Shown here: positions 56,217 to 64,000 of the stretch, piece by piece | Layout: each line of letters starts with the position of its first letter | Numbering within the stretch: position 1 is the first letter of the stretch | Assembly: GCA_947311845.1 (NCBI GenBank) | Contig: CAMZMU010000116.1 | Span: forward strand, 848,203 to 912,202 | DNA: 64,000 nucleotides | From: Poa pratensis | Taxonomy: Eukaryota; Streptophyta; Magnoliopsida; Poales; Poaceae | Direction: 5' to 3' | Position numbers and translations under genes: made by a program | Notes under the pieces: generated by a model | Seen by the model: only the letters and a program-made list of their open reading frames with translations | What the model was told of the DNA's origin: nothing | The model's database searches: none

Positions 56217-59200
56217 TTAAGCCTCAGCTTCAGGAGCCGGGTCACGGGGAGGCGAGCTGGATGGTTGTTCCTCAGTGGTTTTTGCCGGGTCATCTTCCTT
56301 GGCAGACGCCGGGTCAGCTTCTGTCTCCTTGGTCTCCTTGGTCTCCTTGGCCTTGATCTTGCGCCGGGTGACTTGTTGAAGTGAGTGGAAGTAGTTTTCA
56401 TCATCCTCTTCAACGATGGCTCGTGATGGAGGAGGAACACTTGGCGTAGAAGAGCTGGGTGCAGTGGAGGTACTGGGAGCAACCTTTGCTGGATCAATGT
56501 AATCTTTGTAGCTTTGCAGGAGATCGATGCGTTGTGGCTCGTCATCCATGATCTCCTCATCCTTTTCGGTGTATCCATACTGCAGCGTGGTGAGCTTCAT
56601 CTTACTGGCAATGACAGTGGCAACGTGCCAAGTTTGCTTCACAACCCGGGAGTAGCACTTCTTGTCAAATTCCTTGCCATCAGTGTTGTATTGGGGAAAA
56701 CCATTCTTCAGAGGAGCCGGGTTTAGCTGAGGATGGTAGGCCTTTGCGAAAGCAAGACCTCGCATCACCCCGGCCCTGCATGCAGATCTCTTCAACAGAT
56801 GAATCCATTGTAGCATTGTTGACAGATGCCCAAGGACCTCAGTGTATGCGCTTAGTGGGTTCTCCCAGTTCCTTGCGGCTTTGATGACCTCGCAGCTGCC
56901 AAAGTACAGCTGACGTGTCAGTGTGTACATGCACTTGATCTTCTCTGCAACAGTCTTGCAAAGGTTTCCATCACGAGGGCCTGGGTAAGATAAAGTATAA
57001 CAGTGAGAATTGAAAACCGGGTCTGCTTGCTCAGTATAGTTCGAGTTCAAAGGAGTAATGCTTACCCACTAAGGATTCAACCATGGAGGTGACCATCTTC
57101 TTAAGCCAGGTTAACTCATTGGTAACTGCATCTAGTTGCTTCTGGAGATTGGCGCGTTGCTCTTTCCAGTGCTCTTCATGTTCCTCAAGTTCTTTCTTGA
57201 GGTCAGAATTTTCCTGGGTTAGCTTCGTGACATTTTTTTCCAGGGCTTGCAGTTGTTCAGTATGCGTGAGCCGGGCTTCAGATTCAGTTTTAGCAACGTC
57301 CTTGAGCCGGGTGATTTCTGCCTCGGCTTTGGCGTGGTCTTCCTGTTACAATACAAGTTTATGTTAGTCTCGAGTTGTTGCAGGAAAGATAATCCAGAAC
57401 TTGGGGGCTATAGTGATCAAATTTTGTTCAACATAGACTAAAGTGGAGTCCCAGGCTGCTGCAGGCAGGCAACCCGGCATTTGGGGGCTACAGTGTTCAA
57501 GTTTTGATGTGAAGGTTGGCAAGTTTTAAATGATGGAAGTTTTTAGTCCCAGGTTGCTGTGAACAGACAACCCGACACTTGGGGGCTATAGGATTGAAGT
57601 TTTTATTAGAGGAGTTCATATTATAAGCACCAAGCTCATCAACAAGTGATGAACTTAGAGCTTGGGGGCTACTAAGGGTATAGTTATGCAAGAAAACGTA
57701 AAGGCAAGAAGCAAAGTGTGTACCTGATATCGTTTCTGAATCAGGGCAACCAGTTCAGTCTCCAGATTCTTGTGTTGAGCAAGGAGAGAGAAGTACTCAT
57801 CGCAAAGGGCTGGGACGGACATGGCGCCCAGAGCCGGCAAATCTGATGAAGGAGCCGGGTCCTTTCCCTTGGCAGGAGACGCTGGCCTAGCACTGGGAGC
57901 TGGCACCTTGGCCAGAGTTTCTGGAGCACCTTGTACTAGAACGTGCCGGGTTCTAGTAACTTGTACTTCATTCTCTTTGGTTCCAGAGCCTAACCCGAGC
58001 GAATGAGTAGTTGGGGATGAGTCTGGCACAGGATCAGCTGGTTTTTTTTTGGAGAAGTCACGGGGGTTACATGCTCAATTGGCTCGTCTCTGTCCACCGG
58101 CTCTTCAATATGTGCCTCCATAGGAGAAGGCTCTGTTGTTGCTGGAGGAGGAGACGCCGCAGGAGGAGAGTCTGGGTCTTCATCCGCAAAAGCTCTGGCA
58201 CTGAAATAAGATAGTGATTTAGTCAAAAAAGGGCAGTAAAATATGGAGGTATGGAAAAGGTATGTGAAGTATTTCTAACCCGGTGTTGATCTGGAAGTCA
58301 TCAGGAGTGCTGACGCTGTCCGAGGATGAAGCTGACAAAGAATGGGATTTAGCGGCTCGGATTTTGCCAGCTAAAGGATGTGTCTTCTGGATGGATTTGG
58401 CCCAACAGGCTAAGGAGCATGGAGGGATACTTGTGTTCAGGGAACCCGGGTTTGCGGCCGACCGTGTCCGGGGTTTCTTCTTGGCAGCAGTTTCTTTCTC
58501 GAGCTCCTTTGCCTGTGTGTGTGCTTGGGGTTGAGATGTGTTCATTGCGTAATTTGAAAGACGAGAGTAAGGCACCTTTGCAACAGTAGCTCGAGTTCTC
58601 TTAAGAGAGGGAGGTTCAGCAGTTTGAAGACCCGGCGTTTCATCAGCAGCCGGGTCAGAAGGTCCTGGAATAACAAATGCCGGGTTATCAGTTGAGTGAT
58701 CCTTAGAGGTGGCTTCGCTAGTAATCAAGTCGAGGAAGAGCCGGCCAGCTGAGTCTAGCTCACCTTCTTCTTTTCTTCATCGCTGGCATCTGTGTCTTCG
58801 TCAACAGGGGGAGACTCAGGGGCATAGTCAGCTTTCCACCACTCTGGATCCTGAAATGAAGAAAGTTGAACATATAAGTGTGCTATGCGATAAAAGCCGG
58901 GTTAGAAAGATGGAAAGTAAAAGAGTATCATACACTGGTTGGTTTGTTCTTGGCACTGAACGGGGCAAGCCCGGTTAGTGCAATGTCATGTTTGGTCTCG
59001 CCAAGCAGTCTCTTGGCGTTCTTCACAATCTGATCATCAGTAAGCGTTATCTCAGAGTAACGCATGCTGTCAGTTGTTTCTTCAGTATACTCGTGGATTA
59101 ACCGGGTCCTGATGCTGAGGGGCTGGATGAACCAACCGATCCAGCACTTGACAAGATCTGTGCCGCGGAGGCCGTGGGCAAGTAATGCTCTGGCCCGGAC

Positions 59201-59897
59201 GCGGACTGCTTCAACTAAGACCCGGTTTTCGTCGCTAGCATAGCTGTTCATCTTTGGGTCATAAACTAACGCAGAATTTCTGAAGGCCAGGAAGCGGGCC
59301 TCGTCTGATGCAGGGGAGGTGTCTTTGCAGTAGAAGTAAGAGTTTTGCCACCCCTTAGGGTGGCTGGCCAGAATGAGAGCCGAGAAATCGCATTCCCTTC
59401 GGCGTTGGATGGAAACACCTCCATAAGGGCCAAGAGGCTTGTTCTTGTGAGAGGGATTGCAGTAAAAGAGTTCTAAAAACAATTCAAGGCTGGGAGCCAT
59501 CTGAAGATAATCTTCGCAGAAGACTACAAAATTGCTAATGTTGAGGATGGAGTTGGGAGCAACATCCATCGTGGTGAGACCATAGTATTTAAAGACTTGG
59601 TGGAAAAAGAGAGAGCCCGGAGGGCGGAGACCACGGGAAACATGATCGAGTAAAACGACGATTTCACCTTCGTTTGGATTGGGACGCGTTTCCTATCCAG
59701 GAGCGCGCCAGTGGATCTCATCCTTGGGTGGAAGCTCGCCCCGGTTCACGTACGTCTGCAGCGTCATACGTGTCCGTGGCGCTGGATCTGGTCCTGTTCA
59801 CCGGAGCGGCAGTTGCGGCGGCGTTGGTGCTTGCTCCCTTCTTTGCGACCTTCTTCGTGGCCTTGGGACCACTGGACTTCACCTTCTCCTTCCCCAT
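56217..59897 (-). pseudogene. Gypsy-A antisense spliced gene (convergent to pol)
   Basis: Five exons are readable on the minus strand: about 59897-58936, 58850-58280, 58200-57724, 57342-57066 and 56980-56217, each with GT donor and AG acceptor. Exon 1 starts MGKEKVKSSGPKATKKVAKK (basic). After frame breaks near 59720-59690 it carries a domain like the plant 'putative gypsy type transposon' family: NSILNISNFVVFCEDYLQM, KGWQNSYFYCKD, VRVRARALLAHG. Exon 2 begins DPEWWKADYAPESPP and has a frameshift near 58755. Exon 4 is a clear coiled coil (NSDLKKELEEHEEHWKEQ). Exon 5 has WHVATVIASKMKLTTLQYG and ends EAEA. Related to the plus-strand gene of Gypsy-B. Function unknown; frame breaks make this copy defective. 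Confidence 0.75.
57400..57675 (+). repeat. Polypurine-tract-like repeats in antisense-gene intron
   Basis: TTGGGGGCTA occurs at 57401, 57481, 57579 and 57662 (plus strand), inside the intron 57343-57723 of the antisense gene. The phrase CCCAGG(C/T)TGCTG...CAACCCGGCA precedes two of them. They match the true polypurine tract at 60575. Confidence 0.85.
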
Positions 59898-60574
59898 TGT
59901 CGCAGAGCTATGGTGGTGTCCAATCTTGGAGAATGGATGAACTAACCCTAGCCGGGGAAGTGGATGCGAGGAGAGGAAGATTTGGAGTGGGTGCGGATGC
60001 GATTGAGCGTGGAATCGAGGGCGCATCACGGCTGGATGAATTGGCTAGGACTATGAAGCTTTCTGTTGAGATTTGGAGCTCAAATCGAGATGGGATTGCG
60101 GCGGCTGCGCGAGGGTGAAGACGAACGGGCCAAGGAAGAGAATGGGGAAAGTAACAGTGCGTTTACCCTAACCTTCTTCTTATAGGCACAATAAAAGCCC
60201 TAGGAGTGTTGCGGTAAAAAGGTGAAGAGATAAGGATCTTTGACCAAAAGTCAACGACAAACAGAATGAGATAATTACGGGATATTAATTGATAAGATCA
60301 CGATTGAGATAGACCGAGGATGGATTTATAGTTGGGTGACAATTTTCGCTAAGTGTCGAGCGAGAAATCCGGAGGCGTATGAACCCGGTATGACCAAGCC
60401 GGGTTACAATATGGACCGCCAAAGAGAGCTGGCCTAGGTGACCCGGCATTTAAGTTACGTGTTTGTTCTTGTTTTTCAGGGGGTTAACTCGAACATCGAG
60501 AATGGCGGCTTCACTCAAGAAATAAAAGATTGAAGCTAAAGAGAAGCACGCCAAACCCGGCGTCCAAGTTAACC
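59898..60574 (-). promoter_or_regulatory. Promoter region of the antisense gene
   Basis: No coding sequence beyond short open frames. The minus strand from about 60200 leftward has leader-like GC-rich DNA with TATAAGAAGAAGG (60187-60175) as a possible TATA. It also serves as the 3' untranslated part of the plus-strand genomic RNA. Confidence 0.4.
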
Positions 60575-60584
60575 TGGGGGCTAC
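60575..60584 (+). other. Gypsy-A polypurine tract
   Basis: TGGGGGCTAC immediately before the 3' LTR (TGATGGGG). Confidence 0.8.
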
Positions 60585-61175
60585 TGATGGGGGAATAATA
60601 ACCCGGTAGGCCCATGAAGAGGGAAGCATGACCCGCCAGGCAGAAGGCCCGGCCAGGACAGCTAACCATCAGCATGGGCCGGGTTACGTCGATGGGCCAG
60701 CATGCTTGTCGGTGACCCGGCTGGAAGAGGAAAGCTTCTGGAAGACCCAAAGGCGGTGCCGGACTTGGAGGACACGAAGGCTAGAAGACCTAGAGTAGGA
60801 CTCCGAGTCTGGGTACAACCCGGGCTTACCTTGTAAAGAACCAGGAGACCCGGCCGTCTATATAAGCGGGCTCCTAGGTCATAGTTAGGGCTAAGCCTAT
60901 ACGAGACAAGTTCGTGGAGAGAACCAGAGAGATCATCGCTATCAAGCACCCCCTGTAACCTAGATCGAGATCCGGCTCTGTTGTCGTAGCCGGGTTATCG
61001 AGATCGAGATTAATAATAGCATAGCAGGAAGTAGGTCTTTATCTCAAATGGAGAGGCCGAACCTGGGTAAATCCTTTGTCCTCGCAGAGCTAAACAAACT
61101 CCTAGACACTAGTTTCGCCTGGCCCAACAACTCAAGTTACCCCATGGTAACATCTGCCGTGTTAACCCCACGACA
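60585..61175 (+). repeat. Gypsy-A 3' LTR
   Basis: 591 bp; 14 substitutions and one indel relative to the 5' LTR by eye. Ends ACGACA. Confidence 0.95.
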
Positions 61176-61700
61176 CCCCGGTTCCAGCCGGTCACCGCGC
61201 CATTTTAAAAAACCCTCCCAAATCCAAAAATTGCCCCGCAGACCACAACTCCTCGCTAAGAGGGACTTATTTGCAGTTACAAAAAGCTCAAGTACCTTAC
61301 TGCGAAAACATGCACACATCCCCCTCCCTCTTCTTCTCTCTCCCGCGCGAGGCCGAGGTCGCCGACACGCCGACACGCGACGCCGCCGTTCCGCTCCTCC
61401 CTCGTCAAATCGAAGGCCACAGGGAGCTCCGCCGTCGCCCCCTCTCCATCTTCGCCGAGTATCGCGTGCTGGGACGCCCGAGGCGCGCCGGAATCGTCGC
61501 CGCCGTGAACTTGCTCCGTCCGCCGCGTTTGGTCGCCACCGGCGACGCTCCGGCAACCCAAATGCAGCGGCGCCGCCGCTTGCGGGTAGCCCGCGTCCAC
61601 GCGCGTCCGACGCGCCCAGGCGCGCGTCACAGCTCGCGCGGACGCGACGCCGCCGTGGTCGCCGTGGCAGGCCCGTCTATTGTTGACGTCATCACGACGT
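61176..61700. other. GC-rich flank to the right of Gypsy-A
   Basis: It continues the GC-rich DNA broken off at 7340. It has CCATTTTAAAAAACCC at 61199-61214, then a very GC-rich stretch open on both strands (61330-61680). This could be the promoter and first exon of a captured or host gene, but no motif is recognised. The sequence then drops sharply to AT-rich DNA. Confidence 0.4.
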
Positions 61701-61869
61701 CATAGTGGGCCCGACCTGTCATAATTTTATTCTTTTCACATATATTTCTAGAAATTGTTAAATTCCTGACAGGTGGGTCCCATTTATTCAAACAATTTCC
61801 AGAAGATGATTAATATTGCAAAATCAATATCTATAAATCAATCCATCAGAAAAATATGAAAAATATATC

Positions 61870-62195
61870 AAAATGATCAGAAAAATAAATGCTACCTATT
61901 TATGGCACAATGCAAACGTATTTGAACATTTCAATTTGGTAAATTTTTGGAGACAATCTAAATGCATTTCCTCTAATTATATGGAGTTAAATTTAATAAA
62001 TTCTCATATAATGCATTTTCCCTACTTATGGAGTCAAACTAAATATTTATGGCAAAATACAAACATATTTGAACATTTCAACTTGCTAAATATTTGGAGA
62101 TACTCCGAAATATTTCAAAATGATCAGAAAAATAAATGCTAACTATTTATGGCAAAATACAAACATATTTGAACGTTTCAATTCGGTAAATATTT
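61870..62195. repeat. Imperfect AT-rich repeats, ~100-150-bp spacing
   Basis: TATTTATGGCA(C/A)AAT(G/A)CAAAC recurs near 61896, 62043 and 62144, followed each time by TATTTGAAC(A/G)TTTCAA. AAATGATCAGAAAAATAAATGCT occurs at 61871 and 62117. No gene. Confidence 0.75.
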
Positions 62196-62261
62196 GGAGA
62201 TAACCTAACTGAACTTTCTCTAATACTTTCTGTAATGACGATCTCTAAAATATGTATCTAA

Positions 62262-64000
62262 CTAGCTGGGTGGCCCGCGCAATTGCGCGGCTAGCACTGA
62301 CATTATTGTTTTTTGATATCTAAATTATTATCTTTCTTTGTGATGCCATTTTTTGAAATTTGACAATAAATACGAAGTGTGATTATATTTCAAGTGTACA
62401 GTATCAGGTTAAAAATCAGAAGGGCTTAATTTTTAGGTCCGCCTTTTTGTTTTTGTTTTTCATGCTCTCCGTGCTGTCCTTGCATGGATGGAGAGATCTT
62501 ACCAGCTTATCTCGAATCCATCCTTGCATCATGAATGCAACAATTAGGTCGTGGACCTAATGTAATGGTTCTTCTGTTGTGGCATGCTAATCTATTTGTT
62601 GGGAAGATATGTGTAAAATTCAATCTGCTATTACAAAAAATTTGTGTGGCGCCCATAATTTTTTCCAATATATATTTCGGATGATATATCAATGTGTATG
62701 TAGCACATTAGCAGTGATATAAAACTGAATAAGATCTGTAGAAAATCATGTCCTAATTTTTTATGGCACTTAAAAACAAAAAAAAATATTACCGTTTAAA
62801 TGACATGGATTATATGCAACAGAGGATGGAAAAACTTGAAAAAAACTGAAAGCTTGATAAGAACAAAGAGCAAATATGCATGCAAATTACATTGATACTA
62901 ACCCATATCCAATTGATTCGATTCAGCAATCCCTGAAGTAGTACCGCAGCAGCCAAGGAGACCAATTTCAGCAACTCTATTGCTCATCAGCTAATGCTAA
63001 GTCGTGAAATGGGGGACAATAGAAAACGAATTAATGTATTGACATAACCTTTTTAGTAAACATGGTCCAAAGCTTACACATTCAGTTATCTGCCAGATCA
63101 TATGTCTTTCATTGTTCACTATTTTGCACCTTTTTGCTGATCCTAGAGTTGGCTTTGTAGCCTTCTCTTTTAGGTGACCATGTAGATATTCCTTTTATAT
63201 TGTTATTTAAAAGAGCAGCAGGAGAGTCAGCTGCTGTATCAATAATATAGAAGTATAAAACTGGCAAGATGGTAATAAGAGGGAATACCGTATGAAACTG
63301 AAAGCTTTCTGCAGTAATATAGGTCAAACATTACCAAACATGAGAGGTGCAGAGATATAGGCAGTTCGATCTTCAGGCCTAAACATCAAGAAAGAAATGA
63401 ATGATTACCAGCCTTGATCGCAAATTCTTAGCAGAAAATGATGTTGCCGCCGGTCTCGCCGTGCGTCGCTGGCCACTAGACATTCAGAACAGATGAGATA
63501 ATTGGGACGGTAGTGGTAGGAGGATTTGAGACTTCTCGCCTGATGTAATGAGGTCGAGAGTTGCTCGAAGGAGCTTCAGTACTTCTCTGAAGACCACGAT
63601 AATCTGAACTGCTTTAAATTTAAAGTACCGACGGCTGATCCATCAATCAGCTTGAAATTGTTCGGCCTTGAAAAAGATGCACAAAATATCTCATCCAATT
63701 CATCTTTAGCTTGTACAAACTGCCAAATTAGTTCAGTTGAGGACCAGAGTCTATGGAACTAATAGTCTAATACTATGCATCTTGTACTATAAACTGATTT
63801 TTTTTAAAATCATAACAGCTCCACATTCTTAAAAATCATCCTTTTACGTGCATCCCACAGTGTCCAAGTCGGTCAACATCATCAGCTCCTTTAAGTATTG
63901 TAATTTATTCTGTCATTCACATCTATTTCCTTGGTTAATTCCTTTCAGGGCTGTTGTTATGCCACAATTTAAAAAGTGAACAAAAAAACTTAATGCTCAA
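62262..64000 (-). mobile_element. Helitron 3' end, minus strand (element runs off window)
   Basis: On the minus strand: hairpin CCGCGCAATTGCGCGG, then GCCACCCAG, CTAG at 62262-62265 and T. The spacer and stem are nearly those of the Helitron at 602-630, so both belong to one family in opposite orientation. Inside, 63730-63560 on minus is open (QFVQAKDELDEIFCA, then KLIDGSAVGTLNLKQF) and may be a captured exon of an unrecognised gene. The rest is AT-rich with no supported gene. Confidence 0.65.

Larger units (their letters stand above)
7341..61175 (+). mobile_element. Gypsy-A, Tat-like LTR retrotransposon (host of nested elements)
   Basis: The LTRs 7341-7930 and 60585-61175 both run TGATGGGG...ACGACA. 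The flanking 5-mers are ACCCG (7336-7340) and CCCCG (61176-61180), a TSD with one mismatch. Internal order is PBS, gag, protease, RT, RNase H, integrase, then a convergent antisense gene and a polypurine tract. Two insertions, 9914-32637 and 34981-52755, stretch it to 53.8 kb; without them it is about 13.3 kb. By eye the LTRs differ at 14 substitutions and one indel (about 2.4%). The gene order and the extra antisense ORF are known from the Tat lineage of plant Gypsy elements. Frameshifts and stops in gag and pol mean this copy cannot act alone. Confidence 0.92.

Noticed and set aside
61048..61705. 212-residue plus-strand frame starting in the Gypsy-A 3' LTR
   Set aside because: It begins in LTR sequence and runs into GC-rich flank, and the same LTR sequence exists at 7803 with a different continuation. 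A chance fusion.
7147..62261. One large plus-strand Helitron from 7147 to about 62265 containing Gypsy-A
   Set aside because: The CTAG near 62262 has its hairpin on the wrong side for a plus-strand end, so the two termini do not form a pair.

Overview
This window looks like nuclear DNA from a large-genome grass (Poaceae, probably Pooideae). The grounds are the transposon types: grass-style Helitron ends, CACTA elements, Tat-lineage-like Gypsy elements and large solo LTRs. I see no complete, intact host gene, no rRNA gene, no functional tRNA gene and no CRISPR array. Almost everything is transposable elements nested inside one another. For six of the seven main insertions I could read both termini and the target-site duplication (TSD); in the outer Gypsy and the outer CACTA the TSD carries one mismatch.

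Layout. (1) 1-7340: Helitron-type DNA with several hairpin/CTAG 3' ends. One Helitron segment carries minus-strand captured exons, including an Argonaute (PAZ/MID) fragment. (2) 7341-61175: Gypsy-A, a plus-strand LTR retrotransposon with 590/591-bp LTRs, stretched to 53.8 kb by insertions (about 13.3 kb without them). (3) 9914-32637: CACTA-1, inserted in the gag gene of Gypsy-A. It carries a TNP2 transposase gene, itself cut by a 933-bp solo LTR, and a second spliced gene with a Ulp1-like end. CACTA-1 holds CACTA-2 (16299-28216), which holds CACTA-3 (18896-27832), which holds a tandem array of a ~660-bp satellite (21961-26737). (4) 34981-52755: Gypsy-B, a minus-strand relative of Gypsy-A inserted in its reverse transcriptase (TSD GAGGC). 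It is itself cut by a 4.5-kb TG...CA unit, probably a giant solo LTR (TSD GCTAA). (5) 61176-64000: GC-rich then AT-rich flank, followed by another Helitron end on the minus strand.

How the parts work together. Gypsy-A and Gypsy-B share one plan: LTR, PBS, gag with a CCHC-like knuckle, protease, RT, RNase H, integrase, and then a long spliced gene running in the opposite direction, tail-to-tail with pol. That extra gene has an N-terminal domain resembling the plant 'putative gypsy type transposon' family and a coiled coil. Between the two convergent genes both elements keep a 69-bp non-coding block that is 66/69 identical, although the LTRs look unrelated over most of their length. Both elements also carry seven copies of their polypurine-tract-like motif scattered through the 3' half. 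These shared features are the most unusual biology here.

Most coding regions are decayed. Nearly all premature stops are TAG or TGA of the kind expected from C-to-T change at CAG or CGA, consistent with heavy methylation. Gene assignments rest on motifs read by eye; no database search was possible.
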